Notes: generated from the letters alone by a model not told the origin. A stretch of 64,000 nt of DNA from Asterias amurensis (GCF_032118995.1 NC_092648.1:5471001-5535000); one strand, 5' to 3'. Positions 20,398-33,000 are shown, numbered from the stretch's first letter. Program-made: numbers and translations.

Positions 20398-22023
20398 CTG
20401 CGGATAAGACGCGTCTTATCTGACTTTTTAGACCCCAAAAACATCGATGCGTCTTATCTTTCGGTGCGCCTTGTCTGCTGACGATTGATTTTTTTTTATG
20501 ATCACTGCGTGAAATAAAAAATACCTTCATGTCCAGTTCAAATCAACGATCTTTGTGTGAAGAATCCTTACTCAATAATGCGGTCGAACAAGGCAATTCA
20601 GACACTGTGACCGTATTTTCGTTCGAACAATGCCGCAATCCCCCAGACGGTCCAACTATTCCAACAATGCTGCAACGTGTTTATACCCCATGACCGTGCT
20701 TTCATTCCATTAATGCCGCAATTTCGGTCCAACACACGTCGGCAGTGTACAAACGTTTTTCTGTGTGGCCGGGTATTCGTTCCGAAAACGATTGACAGTC
20801 AATAACTTCATACAAACGTCATTCACCCAACCGCTATTGTGTGGTAAACTTTGAGGGTTTATTTTATTCTATTGCTTCAAAACTTCGGGTAGGAACGGTT
20901 GTTAAAATCATGGTTGCCCTTGCATGAAACTTGCCTGTAAAATCAACGATGTCCAAGTTCAGACTCGAAAATCTCTCAAAACGACACAGAAAATTAGCCC
21001 CAAAACGCAACCGTTCCGAGGTCTGTAAATTTAATCACGCAACACAAAAGCAGATATCACGCCTATAGTCGTTGTTACTGTGAGTGTGACAATAAATACA
21101 AGAAACATTGAACGCTAGAGGGCGTTTTGGAACATTGTATAATAGCGTGAGGTTAAACGCTCTCTATTGGTAAAAAATACGTGAACCAGCAATAAACGCA
21201 TTGAGACAAGACTCGACGTGTGGGCTAGACTGCGCCCCTGTCTTTATCCGGAAGGTCCCTGCCGCTAGATCCAGTGATTCCCTTTGGATACAATGAACGT
21301 GCAGTGATATAGATGCCCAATAGTCACTGCTCTCAAGTCCGCAATGGAATTTGACTGCATACGTTCAGGCTATGTCTGGGCATGCTTGGGATCCGCACAG
21401 TCACGTGGGAATTTTGGCGCATTTCCAGGCAGCGCAAATGCGACGGCTTAGCGCAACCCGTCGGCGAACATCGTTCAATACGGTGCCCACATGGTCTCCA
21501 ACATCTGTTGTGCAATCTCGAGATTGAGCAGCGCAATCCACTGTGTACATGTGCATATTAATGTGCATGCAGCGACATCCCGGCCGGAGGATACATTACT
21601 ACACCCACACGCTACGTCCGTCTGTCGTTGCAATGTATCTGTATCAGCAAGGATCCTCGTAGTTTGTGGGGACGTCGGATGGATGTGTCCAGGGAGGCAT
21701 TGTGTTCATGTTGCAAATAAAATTAACTTAGACAGTGCGTGGACCATGGTTTCTGCCCGCTGATTGGGCCGAACTTTATGTTATTTACAATATACAGCGT
21801 TGGCTGATTGGATAAAGGTCGGTATACGTAGGTTCTCAAAGGCAACAAATTACGTCTTTGTGTCAATGTACCGACAACGGGTGGCGCCAGGTGTTCTTTT
21901 GTTTGCGGTTAAACGTGCGCCTTGTGCGGCGGTGCGCCTTGTCTGCTGACGTTTGAATTTTTTTTGGTCATTTTAGCGTCCTGCGCCTTGTCCGCCGAGC
22001 GTCTTATCCGCAGGAAAATACGG
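20398..22023. mobile_element. non-autonomous DNA transposon with TA target sites (1.6 kb)
   Basis: The ends are CCGTATTTTCCTGCGGATAA and the exact reverse complement, TTATCCGCAGGAAAATACGG. TA stands immediately outside both ends (20396-20397 and 22024-22025). Sub-terminal GTGCGCCTTGTCTGCTGACG and GCGCCTTGTCCGCCGAGCG also pair. TA duplication fits the Tc1/mariner/pogo group. Open frames inside (for example 21491-21763) show no transposase motif. The insertion splits intron text that is intact at 22865-22885. Confidence 0.88.
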
Positions 22024-22025
22024 TA

Positions 22026-22693
22026 AGTCATTTTTTTAGCGTACATTTCATTCAAAGAGTTTTGATTGTCTACATGCCATTTGCTGGATTAGTTTTTATT
22101 CTAAAATATTCAAACCCTTTCCGAATAAAGCCCCCTTTGCAGTGTGTCTTTTGTTCTTCGGAGGGAATCAAATACATTATTATTATTAGTAGTTGTTTGG
22201 CATAACAATTCATTTAAGGTTTTTTGTCTTGTTGTTTGACAGTCATTTCAGACTCAACAGGCCTGGTTATTATGTGTTGGGTTGGGAAGGTACCTCAAGC
22301 GAGCTTCATGTTAAACAAAAATATTAAGACAAATTCTAAGGTGTTGGTAATTTAAATTGTGCATGCCATTTGCTGGATTAGTTTCATTCCGAGAGCTCAT
22401 TGAAAAACCATAGTGTTGCTGCTTTCAGTGTTTATCTTCATTTAATGTTGATATTTTTAAAGTACAAGTACATAAAATGAGGCTGAAAACAAAATGTAGT
22501 TCACATTATCACTAATTCGTAAGAACTGTTTTAGACTTTTGACCCTGCACCCCCCCCCCCTATCAAAATACTGTGGCTTATTTTGACTGCAAAAAAATAA
22601 TATTCATGTTGTGCTTGAGTTTCTCTAACTGTTTTTGTTTCTGTTTTCAATGTTTTGCCGTTGCAAATTGTTTTTGATTTTTTTGTGTTGCAG
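22026..22693 (+). other. intron part of the repeated unit
   Basis: Continues the same intron phrases (TACATGCCATTTGCTGGATT, GTTAAACAAAAATATTAAGA), followed by a poly-C run and the acceptor TTTTGTGTTGCAG. Confidence 0.6.
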
Positions 22694-22770
22694 AAAGTGA
22701 TCTACCCGTCAACATAGATGTCTGAGACCAGCCTTTGATAGAGGAGCTGCACTCTCCAAGCCATTTAAAG
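22694..22770 (+). pseudogene. repeated-exon family, plus array, copy P5, 5' deleted (77 nt)
   Basis: The acceptor joins directly to AAAGTGATCTACCCGTCAAC, so about 17 bases of the usual exon start are missing. The end reads TTTAAAG|GTGAAA. The deletion and an extra AGCC near the end break the frames. Confidence 0.6.
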
Positions 22771-23669
22771 GTGAAATTCGGAAAAGAGTTATTGTAAAGT
22801 TGCCCAAAGGCCTAACATGGAGCTCTTTTATAGTATTGCAGAATTTCACTGCTGCAGTTTTAACGAAAGTTAATGCGAGTCATTTTTCTTGCGGTATATT
22901 TCATTCAAAGATGTTTGATTGTCCACATGCCATTTGCTGGATTAGTTTTTATTCCAAAGGCTCACTGATGAACACTTTGTGGCTACTTGAAAAGGTGAAG
23001 TCCCAAATAGTGAATTAATTTATTCAGACCCGTTCGAAATAAAGCTCCATTTGCAGTGTCTTTTGTTCCCGGAGTAAATCAAACGTTAATAGTAGTAATT
23101 GTTTGCACATTGCAAGTAATTGAAGGTTTTTTGTCTGTTGTCTAACAGTTATTTCAGAACTTACTTAGGATAGGTTCAATTCGTCCTAACATTTGAGATA
23201 CAGAAACCCGTCCTAAGATTAATCCTAAGTTAGGATGAGTTTGGTAAAATCGACGGCTGGTTATTACCTGTTGGGTTGAAACTATTTTCGAAGTATCTCA
23301 GTGAGCTTAATGTTAAACCACAATATCAAGACAAATTCCTAACTGTTGGTAACTTGCATTCCATTTGCTTGAGTAGTTTTACACTGAGAGCTCACTTAAA
23401 AAAACATGTTGCTGCTTTCAAAGTTTATTCTTCATTTATTGTAAAAGCAAATGTATTATCTGAAAGCTCACTATTGAAAACATTAAGTTCATATGAGCAC
23501 TTCTCCATAGGAGTACTGTTTTATGAATTTGCCCCCCCCCCCCCGAATTATTGTTGCTTATTTTGATTGTAAACAATTTATACCTGTTGTGCATGAGTTC
23601 TTTCACAACTACTTTTTTCTGTTTCCAATGTTTTGTTGTTGTTAATTGTATGATTTGTTTGTGTTGCAG
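22771..23669 (+). other. intron part of the repeated unit
   Basis: Shared intron wording continues. A small inverted-repeat insert with TCCTAAGTTAGGATGAGTTT lies at about 23157-23252 and is absent from the sister introns. Confidence 0.55.
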
Positions 23670-23761
23670 AAAGGCTCAGCATCACCAAATACATCTACCC
23701 ATCAGCAAGCAGATCTACAAGACCAGCCTTTGATAGAGGAGCTTCACTCTCAAGTTGAAGG
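23670..23761 (+). CDS. repeated-exon family, plus array, copy P6 (92 nt)
   Basis: Bounded by TTTGTGTTGCAG and GAAGG|GTGAAT. The phase-0 frame is open throughout (KGSASPNTSTHQQADLQDQ ...). The frame that would follow E-RLSISK also runs 27 codons (RLSITKYIYPSASRSTRPAF) before a stop. Dual openness makes the original frame ambiguous. Confidence 0.45.
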
Positions 23762-24387
23762 GTGAATTTCTCACGATACTTTTAGTATTTACTTCTGGTC
23801 CTAATAAGTAGAGCACCTTAGTGATGTGGAGAATTGTGTTGTAGTGCTGGGTTAACCAAAAATAAATGCGAGTCATTTTCTTGCATCATTACAAGCTATC
23901 AGTAATTTCCTTGTAGCCTTATCCTTTTCAAAGTTGACAGGCTGGTTGTTTTTTTCAGTCTGCTTTTATAATCTTTGTAAAGGTACTTTTAAAGTAAGCT
24001 TTATTCTGAACACTAATATCGAGACAAGTTCATAGATTATGTGATTTCAAATTTTGCATGCTATTTTCAGGTTAACTTTTATTCAGAACAGATAGAGATC
24101 ACTAATGAATAAAAATCGTACAGCTCCAATCCCAAAGAGAACTGTTTCAGGCAATTGACCGTTTTACCGTTGCATATTTTGATTGCAGCAATCCAAATGC
24201 TCCTGAATGAGTTCCTTTAATCAATTTGTTGCTGCTTACATTATAAGGTTTTTTTTCTTGCTTATTTTTTATTGGAAGTTTTTGTTCAAATCCAAAGGTG
24301 AAAGCAAGATTTCTGTACCTGACTGTTTTAAAGATGGGTGATGTTCTTAAAAACACTAAATGTTGCAAACTGTTCATTTTGTTGCAG
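23762..24387 (+). other. intron part of the repeated unit
   Basis: Starts GTGAATTTC and contains ATTTACTTCTGGTCC, as after P1, then GTAAGCTTTATTCTGAAC-like phrases. Confidence 0.5.
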
Positions 24388-24477
24388 TCGGGCTTCTGCA
24401 AAGACTTCTCTCTGACTGACAGTAGATCTCCATCCAAGACCAGCTGATGAAGAAGGAGCTACATTCTCCAGTCAAAG
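24388..24477 (+). pseudogene. repeated-exon family, plus array, copy P7 (GC donor)
   Basis: Follows TTTTGTTGCAG and ends GTCAAAG|GCGAGT, where a GC replaces the usual GT donor. The middle is rearranged (CTCTCTGACTGACAGTAGATC) and has stops, but GGAGCTACATTCTCCAGTCA clearly matches the family end. Confidence 0.6.
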
Positions 24478-24759
24478 GCGAGTTCATAACAAGATTGCTT
24501 CTAATATTTGCCTCTGTTATAATTGTGTGGAATACATGTTCTTGCTGTTATTTAATTACATAAATTAAAATCAGTCATTTTTGGTAGCCTTACATTTCAT
24601 CCAAAGTTATTGTATGTTGTTTGGCAATCATTTTGCCAATCTCGAGCTAAGTCCACTGGGTTGCAGTGCTCTCTTTCCAGAGCCATAGCTATTTGGTCCT
24701 TGGTGTAGTAGTTTGCCTAGTCCAAAATTCTCTACTGCAGATTTGTCTGTGTCTATGTC

Positions 24760-27700
24760 ACCGGTTGTTGATGTTGGTTCACTGTCGCTCGTCACTGGTT
24801 ATCGATGTAGGTGGATTTTCAGTTCTTGAGCGAAGGCCTCTGGTGCAAATGTCACTGGTTGCGGATGTCGGTTCACTTTCCTTTCTGTTTCTTGAGCAAC
24901 AGGCCTCTGATGCTATAAGCACTGGTTGCCGATGTTGGTTCATCGTTTCTTGACGGCAGGCCTCTGATGCTAAGTCACTGGTTTCCGATGTTGCTTTACT
25001 TTACTTTCATGAGCAACAGACCTTTGGTTAAATGCCACTGGTTACCAATGTTGCTTTACTTTACTTTCTTGAGCAGCAGACCTTTGGTTAAATGCCACTG
25101 GTTACCAATGTTGCTTTGCTTTACTTTCTTGAGCAGCAGGCCTTTGGTTAAAATGCCCCCGTTACCAATGTTGCTTTACTTTACTTACTTGAGCAGCAGA
25201 CCTTTGGTTAAATGCCACTGGTTGCCAATGTTGCTTTACTTTACTTTCTTGAGCAACAGACCTTTAGTAAATGCCACTGGTTGCCAATATTGCTTTCCTT
25301 TACTTACTTGAGCAGCAGACCTTTGGTTAAATGCCACTGGTTACCAATGTTGCTTTACTGAACTTTCTTGAGCAACAGACCTTTGGTTAAATGCCACTGG
25401 TTGCCAATGTTGCTTTACTTTACTTTCTTGAGCAGCAGGCCTTTGGTTAAAATGCCCCTGTTGCCAATGCTGCTTTACTTCAGCAGCAGGTCTTTGGTTA
25501 AATGCCACTGGTTGCCAATGTTGTTTTACTTTACTTTCTTGAGCAGCAGGTCATTGGTTAAATGCCAGTGGTTGCCAATGTTGCTTTACTTTTACTGTCT
25601 TGAGCAGCAGGTCTTTGGTTGTATGCCACTGGTTGCCAAGGTTGCTTTACTTTACTTTCTTGAGCAACATACCTTTAATTAAAATGCCACAGGTTGCCAA
25701 TGTTGCTTTACTTGAGCAGCAGACCTTTGGTTCTATGCCACTGGTTGCCAATGTTGCTTTACTTTACTTTCTTGAGCAACAGACCTTTGGTTAAATGCCA
25801 CTGGTTGGCAATGTTGCTTTACTTTACTTATTTGAGCAACAGACCTTTGGTTAAATGCCACTGGTTGCCAATGTTGCTTTACTTTACTTTCTTGAGCAGC
25901 AGGCCTTTGGTTAAATGCCACTGGTTGTCAATGTTGCTTTACTTTACTTTCTTGAGCAACAGACCTTTCGTTAAATGCCACTGGTTGCCAATTTTGCTTT
26001 ACTTTACTTTCTTGAGCAGCAGGCCTTTGGTTAAAATGCCCCCGTTACCAATGTTGCTTTACTTTCTTTACTTGAGCAGCAGACCTTTGGTTAAATGCCA
26101 CTGGTTGTCAATGTTGCTTTACTTTACTTTCTTGAGCAACAGACCTTTAGTAAATGCCACTGGTTGCCAATATTGCTTTCCTTTACTTACTTGAGCAACA
26201 GACCTTTGGTTAAATGCCACTGGTTACCAATGTTGCTTTACTGTACTTTCTTGAGCAACAGACCTTTGGTTAAATGCCACTGGTTGCCAATGTTGCTTTA
26301 CTTTACTTTCTTGAGCAGCAGGCCTTTGGTTAAAATGCCCCTGTTGCCAATGCTGCTTTACTTCAGCAGCAGGTCTTTGGTTAAGTGCCACTGGTTGCCA
26401 ATGTTGTTTTACTTTACTTTCTTGAGCAGCAGGTCATTGGTTAAATGCCAGTGGTTGCCAATGTTGCTTTACTTTTACTGTCTTGAGCAGCAGGTCTTTG
26501 GTTGTATGCCACTGGTTGCCAAGGTTGCTTTACTTTACTTTCTTGAGCAACATACCTTTAATTAAAATGCCACAGGTTGCCAATGTTGCTTTACTTGAGC
26601 AGCAGACCTTTGGTTCTATGCCACTGGTTGCCAATGTTGCTTTACTTTACTTTCTTGAGCAACGGACCTTTGGTTAAATGCCACTGGTTGGCAATGTTGC
26701 TTTACTTTACTTATTTGAGCAACAGACCTTTGGTTAAATGCCACTGGTTGCCAATGTTGCTTTACTTTACTTTCTTGAGCAGCAGGCCTTTGGTTAAATG
26801 CCACTGGTTGTCAATGTTGCTTTACTTTACTTTCTTGAGCAACAGACCTTTCGTTAAATGCCACTGGTTGCCAATTTTGCTTTACTTTACTTTCTTGAGC
26901 AGCAGGCCTTTGGTTAAAATGCCCCCGTTGCCAATGTTGCTTTCCTTTACTTACTTGAGCAGCAGACCTTTGGTTAAATGCCACTGGTTACCAATGTTGC
27001 TTTACTGTACTTTCTTGAGCAACAGACCTTTGGTTCTATGCCACTGGTTGCCAATGTTGCTTTACTGTACTTTCTTGAGCAACAGACCTTTGGTTCTATG
27101 CCACTGGTTACCAATGTTGCTTTACTGTACTTTCTTGAGCAACAGACCTTTGGTTAAATGCCACTGGTTACCAATGTTGCTCTACTTTATTTTCTTGAGC
27201 AACAGATCTTTGGTAAAATTCCACTGGTTGCCAATGTTGCTTTCTTTGCCAATGTTGCTTTACTGTACTTTCTTGAGCAGCAGGCCTTTGGTTAAATGCC
27301 ACTGGTTGCCAATGTTGCTTTACTTTACTTTCTGGAGCAACAGACCTTTGGTTAAATGCTACTGGTTCCCAATGTTGCTTAACTTTACTTTCTTGAGCAG
27401 CAGGCCTTTGGTTAATTGCCACTAGTTGCCAATGTTGCTTTACTGTACTTTCTTGAGTGACAGACCTTTGGTTAAATGCCGCTGGTTGCCAATGTTGCTT
27501 TACTTTACTTTCTTGAGCGACAGACCTTTGGTTAAATGCCACTGGTTGCCAATGTTGCTTTACTGTACTTTCTTGAGCGACAGACCTTTGGTTAAATGCC
27601 ACTGGTTGCCAATGTTGCTTTACTGTACTTTCTTGAGCGACAGACCTTTGGTTAAATGCCACTGGTTACCAATGTTGCTCTACTTTATTTTCTTGAGCAA

Positions 27701-30265
27701 CAGATCTTTGGTAAAATTCCACTGGTTGCCAATGTTGCTTTCTTTGCCAATGTTGCTTTACTGTACTTTCTTGAGCGACAGACCTTTGGTGGTATGCCAC
27801 TGGTTGCCAATGTTGCTTTACTTTACTTTCTGGAGCAACAGACCTTTGGTTAAATGCTACTGGTTCCCAATGTTGCTTAACTTTACTTTCTTGAGCAGCA
27901 GGCCTTTGGTTAATTGCCACTAGTTGCCAATGTTGCTTTACTGTACTTTCTTGAGTGACAGACCTTTGGTTAAATGCCGCTGGTTGCCAATGTTGCTTTA
28001 CTTTACTTTCTTGAGCGACAGACTTTTGGTTAAATGCCACTGGTTGCCAATGTTGCTTTACTGTACTTTCTTGAGCGACAGACCTTTGGTTAAATGCCAC
28101 TGGTTGCCAATGTTGCTTTACTGTACTTTCTTGAGCGACAGACCTTTGGTGGTATGCCACTGGTTGCCAATGTTGCTTTACTGTACTTTCTCGAGCGACA
28201 GAACTTTGGTTAAATGCCAATGGTTGCCAATGTTGCTTAACTTTACTTATTTGAGCAACAGACCTTTGGTTGAATGTCACTGGTTGCCAATGTTGCTTTA
28301 CTTTACTTATTTGAGCAATATACCTTTGGTTAAACGCCACTGGTTGCCAAGGTTGCTTTACTTTACTTTCTTGAGCAGCAGGTCTTTGGTTAAATGCCAA
28401 TGGTTGCCAATGTTGCTTAACTTTACTTATTTGAGCAACAGACCTTTGGTTGAATGTCACTGGTTGCCAATGTTGCTTTACTTTACTTTCTTGAGCGACA
28501 GACCTTTGGTGGTATGCCACTGGTTGCCAAGGTTGCTTTACTTTACTTTCTTGAGCAGCAGACCTTTGGTTAAATGCCACTGGTTGGCAATGTTGCTTTA
28601 CTTTACTTATTTGAGCAACAGACCTTTGGTTAAATGCCACTGGTTGCCAATGTTGCTTTACTTTACTTTCTTGAGCGACAGACCTTTGGTGGTATGCCAC
28701 TGGTTGCCAAGGTTGCTTTACTTTACTTTCTTGAGCAACAGACCTTTGGTTAAATGCCACTGGTTACCAATGTTGCTTTACTTTACTTTCTTGAGCAGCA
28801 GACCTTTGGTTAAATGCCACTGGTTGCCAATGTTGCTTAACTTTACTTATTTGAGCAACAGACCTTTGGTTGAATGTCACTGGTTGCCAATGTTGCTTTA
28901 CTTTACTTATTTGAGCAACATACCTTTGGTTAAACGCCACTGGTTGCCAAGGTTGCTTTACTTTACTTTCTTGAGCAGCAGGTCTTTGGTTAAATGCCAA
29001 TGGTTGCCAATGTTGCTTAACTTTACTTATTTGAGCAACAGACCTTTGGTTGAATGTCACTGGTTGCCAATGTTGCTTTACTTTACTTTCTTGAGCGACA
29101 GACCGTTGGTGGTATGCCACTGGTTGCCAAGGTTGCTTTGCTTTACTTTCTTGAGCAGCAGGTCTTTGGTTAAATGCCACTGGTTGGCAATGTTGCTTTA
29201 CTTTACTTATTTGAGCAACAGACCTTTGGTTAAATGCCACTGGTTGCCAATGTTGCTTTACTTTACTTTCTTGAGCAGCAGGCCTTTGGTTAAAATGCCC
29301 CCGTTGCCAATGTTGCTTTCCTTTACTTACTTGAGCAACAGACCTTTGGTTAAATGCCACTGGTTGCCAATGTTGCTTTACTTTCTTGAGCAACAGACCT
29401 TTGGTTAAATGCCACTGGTTGCCAATGTTGCTTTACTTTCTTGAGCAACAGACCTTTGGTTAAATGCCACTGGTTCCCAATGCTGCTTTACGTTACTTTC
29501 TTGAGCAGCAGGCCTTTGGTTAAATGCCACTGGTTGTCAATGTTGCTTTGCTTTACTTTCTTGAGCAGCAGGTCTTTGGTTAAATGCCACTGGTTGTCAA
29601 TGTTGCTTTACTTTACTTTCTTGAGCAGCAGGTCTTTGGTTAAATGCCACTGGTTGTCAATGTTGCTTTACTTTACTTTCTTGAGCAACAGACCTTTCGT
29701 TAAATGCCACTGGTTGCCAATGTTGCTTTACTTTACTTTCTTGAGCAACAGACCTTTGGTTAAATGCCACTGGTTGCCAATGTTGCTTTACTTTCTTGAG
29801 CAACAGACCTTTGTTTAATGCCACTGGTTGCCAATGTTGCTTTACTTTCTTGAGCAACATACCTTTGGTGATATGCCATTGTTGGTTGCCAATGTTGCTT
29901 AACTTTATTTTCTTTGGCAGCAAACCTTTGTCAATGTTGCTTTAGTTTACTTTCTTGAGCAACAGATCTTTGGTTTTGTTGAGCAACAGACCTTTGGTAG
30001 TATGCCACTGGTTGCCAATGTTGCTTAACTTTACTTACTTGAGCGACAGACCATTGGTTGTATGCCACTGGTTGCCAATGTTGCTTTACTTTCTTGAGCG
30101 CCAGACCTTTGGTTGTATGCCACTGGTTGCCAATGTTACTTAACTTTACTTTCTTGAGCTATGGCACTTTCTGCTGAAGTTGGGTTCTTCTTGTCAGGCT
30201 TGTGCTGGTATGTCACTGGTTGATGATGTTGTTTTAGAGCGATAAACCTTTGGTCGGACCAATTC
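24760..30265. repeat. 60-bp minisatellite, nearly 90 units, with higher-order duplications
   Basis: The unit reads CCTTTGGTTAAATGCCACTG GTTGCCAATGTTGCTTTACT TTACTTTCTTGAGCAGCAGA. Edge units at 24760-24990 and 30140-30265 are very diverged and inner ones nearly alike. The length is a multiple of three and mostly stop-free, giving frames of 494 codons (plus, 27924-29408) and 364 codons (minus, 27666-28760). The plus frame repeats KCHWLPMLLYFTFLSNRPLV and the minus repeats HWQPVAFNQRSVAQESKVKQ. Larger blocks repeat at 883 bases (25600 and 26483), 498 bases (27426 and 27924) and 600 bases (28277 and 28877). Short units of 18 or 51 bases interrupt the register. No splice sites or start context support a protein, so a non-coding satellite is preferred. 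Confidence 0.95.
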
Positions 30266-30639
30266 GGCATAGGTGATAGTGAGCTTTCCTTCGTCATCAC
30301 TACCCTCTACATTTTGGAAAATACCTAGGCAAGCTGGATTTTAAACCTTTATGTCAAGACAAGTCTGTAGCTGTTGGCACATGTAGTTTTAAAGTGTGCA
30401 TTAAAATTTGCTGGCTGATTTTAATTTCTGGTCTTCACACTTGACCTTTCAGAGACGGAGATAAAGGGAATAGTTTCCTGAAATGAAATGCAGAATGGAA
30501 TCACCACTACTGATATCAACAAGGATACTGGGTATAGAGCGACGCATATAAACGTCGCTTTCGTCAAGACATCTTTAATAGCTGGAAGCAATTATGGATG
30601 TAACAATCAGTTTGTTGTCTTCAACAGTAAGGTATTATA
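30266..30639. other. flank of the minisatellite, no gene recognised
   Basis: Contains CTTTATGTCAAGACAAGTCTG and AAAGTGTGCATTAAAATTTG, which echo the repeated introns at 18-24 kb. The minisatellite therefore probably arose inside this duplicated region. Confidence 0.4.
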
Positions 30640-31400
30640 AATGTGTTTTTATTAATTGAATATGTTGCAATGTATTCAGAACACTGCTGCCCGCTTTTGG
30701 TACAGTCTCCAAGATACAAGCACATCATCCCTATTCTTCGCTCTCTCCGTCCACTGGCTGCCAATCAAGGACTGCATTGTGTTCAAGCCATAGTTGCTCA
30801 CTTACAAGTCTCAACATGATTTCGCTCCTGCATGTATCACCGAACTTGAAAACTTGTATAAACCCCCTCGTCTTCGCTCATCGTCAGAGTGTCTACTGCA
30901 AGCTCCCCACAGAGTCTCTGAACTTATAAACTTGTATACATCTCCCTGTTGTCTTTCGCTCATCATCACTGCCTACTGCAAGCTCCCCACAGAGTCGACT
31001 TCGCATTATGGGGGTCAATGCTGCTCCTACCATGCTCCCATCATAAGGAACAGTCTTCCTGTTATTGTTCGCCAAACTACTCCGGTCACTTCCTTCAACA
31101 GTCGTCTGTTTTCGAAATAATGATGCACTTTTTGTGCTTTTAATTCTTGGTTTTAGTTGATTAATTTTATGGTGTTTTTATGGCCAGATGCTGAGGATCT
31201 TGGCTAAGGGTGTAAGTGCTGGTAACCTCTCCCCTTTTCGAAGTATGTTTTTGAGTTAATGGTGCACTTCTTGTGCTTTTACTTATTGCTTTAGCGGATC
31301 ATTTCTGTGTTGTTGTTTTTATGGCCAGATGCTGAGGATCTTGGCTAAGGGTGTAAGTGCTGGTAACCTCTCCCCTTTTAAATATGTTTTCTGTTAATGG
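30640..31400 (+). pseudogene. LINE reverse transcriptase C-terminal tail with duplicated 3' untranslated region
   Basis: Plus-strand translation with frame shifts gives LQCIQNTAAR, then LRPLAANQG/IKDCIVFK, LTYKSQHDFAPACITELENL, and YHAPIIRNSLPVIVRQTTPV ending SFNSRLFSK near 31118. This is the common 'LQ..QNTAAR ... WLPI..RI.FK ... YL..L ... WNSLP..IR' order of CR1/Rex-type LINEs, with the WN changed to RN. The 3' part repeats at 31105-31245 and 31246-31393, sharing TGGCCAGATGCTGAGGATCT. The front part is missing. Confidence 0.85.
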
Positions 31401-31426
31401 TATGCTTACTTTTGTGTAGAGGTGTG

Positions 31427-31790
31427 AAGGCACTGGACACTATTGGTAATTACTCAAATTACTTTTTCGCATAAAAATTTACTTTTTAACTTGCAATAGA
31501 GAGCTATTAATAGTAAAAAAACTATGTGAGAAACGGCTCCTACTGATGTAATGTAGTTTTTGTGAATGGAGTAAATTCTCAGTCAGATAATAAAAGACTT
31601 CAGCTGAAGCCTTTTATTATGCATCTGAAAGCACACAAAGTAATGTAACAAGGACATTTTTTCTTTTATTATGCTCTTGCAAATTCAATGACCAATTGTG
31701 CCAAAATTTGTTATTTTATGCATATGATGGGATACACCAAGTGAGTGTATTGGTCTTTGACAATTACCAAAGGTATCCAGTGCCATTAAG
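31427..31790. repeat. 380-bp palindromic repeat family, copy 4
   Basis: Starts AGGCACTGGACACTATTGGT and ends TTACCAAAGGTATCCAGTGCC. The middle hairpin is replaced by AAGACTTCAGCTGAAGCCTTTT, showing a distinct subfamily. Confidence 0.8.
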
Positions 31791-32013
31791 AAGTATCTTC
31801 ATGTTTTATTATCATTTTAATTGACATCTTGTAAATGAGTACACCATTGCAAGCAAGCAAAAACGAGATTTTGTTGGCACTTTGAAATTGCATAATGCGT
31901 TTGTAAGCGAATAGTTTTATAATTATAAGCTTTTATGTGAAAGAAGTTTAGTTCTGGAATATATCTGCATTATATGTTGTGCATCACAAACAAGGATATG
32001 AAATAAAAAATGT
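31791..32013. other. spacer without recognised feature
   Basis: AT-rich, no assignment. Confidence 0.3.
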
Positions 32014-33000
32014 GGGAGACTATACAGCGTTTTGAAGGCATGTCACCCCAGTATGATGTCTTGCAGTGTATCCCATTATAGTCTGTCTCTTATCATGGGA
32101 GTATCAGCTCCTATAATGGTGACATTGTGAGATTGCACTTATCGTGCGAAGGTGCGTGCCACTTCTGCATTGATGCAGAGGTGTGTGCCGCTTCTGCCTT
32201 GTGCGGAGGTGCGTGCTGCTTCTTAAACATCAAACTCCCTTAGGCTCAGGCAAGTTGAAGAAATCTCCCAAAAAAGAAATGTTATAGGGGCCTAAGTATA
32301 GAATGGAATAACCCTTATTTGAATCTTAGCAACAAAAAATACATGAACTTTGGGAGACTAAATAGTGTTGAAGGCGTGTCACCCCAGTATGATGTCTTGC
32401 AGTTTATTCCATTGTAGTCTGTCTCTTATCATGGGAGTATCAGCTCCTATAATGGTGGCATTGTGAGATTGCACTTATCATGCGAAGGTGCGTGCCACTT
32501 CTGCATTTATGCAAAGGTGTGTGCCGCTTCTGCCTTAATTGTGCGGAGGTGCGTGCTGCTTCTTCACGGTCAAATTCCCTTAGGCTCAGGTAAAGATAAT
32601 CCATCAATTAAAACCATGTTGAAGAAATCCCCCAAAATAGAATGTTAAATATATAATAGAATATAATAACCCTTACCCTAATCTTAGCAACAAAAAATAC
32701 AGCAACTAAGGGAGAATCAATCGTGTTGAAGGCGTGTCACCCCAGTATGATGTCTTGCAGTGTATTCCATTATAGTCTGTCTCTTATCATGGGAGTATCA
32801 GCTCCTATAATGGTCACATTGTGAGATTGCACTTATCATGCGAAGGTGCGTGCCACTTCTGCATTGATGCGGAGGTGTGTGCCACTTCTGCCTTGTGCGG
32901 AGGTGCGTGCTGCTTCTTCATGGTAAATTTCCCTTAGGCTCAGGTAAAGATAACCCATAAATATACTATGTTAAAGAAATCCCCCCAAAAAGATAGGCCA
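32014..33000 (+). repeat. three tandem units of about 340-360 bp
   Basis: Units begin at about 32014, 32351 and 32709 with GGGAGA(C/A)T, then GAAGGC(A/G)TGTCACCCC and AGTATGATGTCTTGCAGT. Each contains a hairpin (CCATTATAG ... CTATAATGG) and a nested triplication of about 29 bases, with GGTGCGTGCCACTTCTGCAT as one unit. No reading frame persists across units. Confidence 0.92.

Noticed and set aside
21491..21763. Transposase inside the 1.6-kb TA-flanked element
   Set aside because: The peptide has no helix-turn-helix or DDE/D pattern; it is probably chance in a GC-richer patch.
27666..29408. Long open frames of 494 and 364 codons as a repeat protein
   Set aside because: They arise because a 60-bp stop-free unit is tandemly repeated; both strands are equally open, and neither has a start context, splice borders or a known repeat domain.
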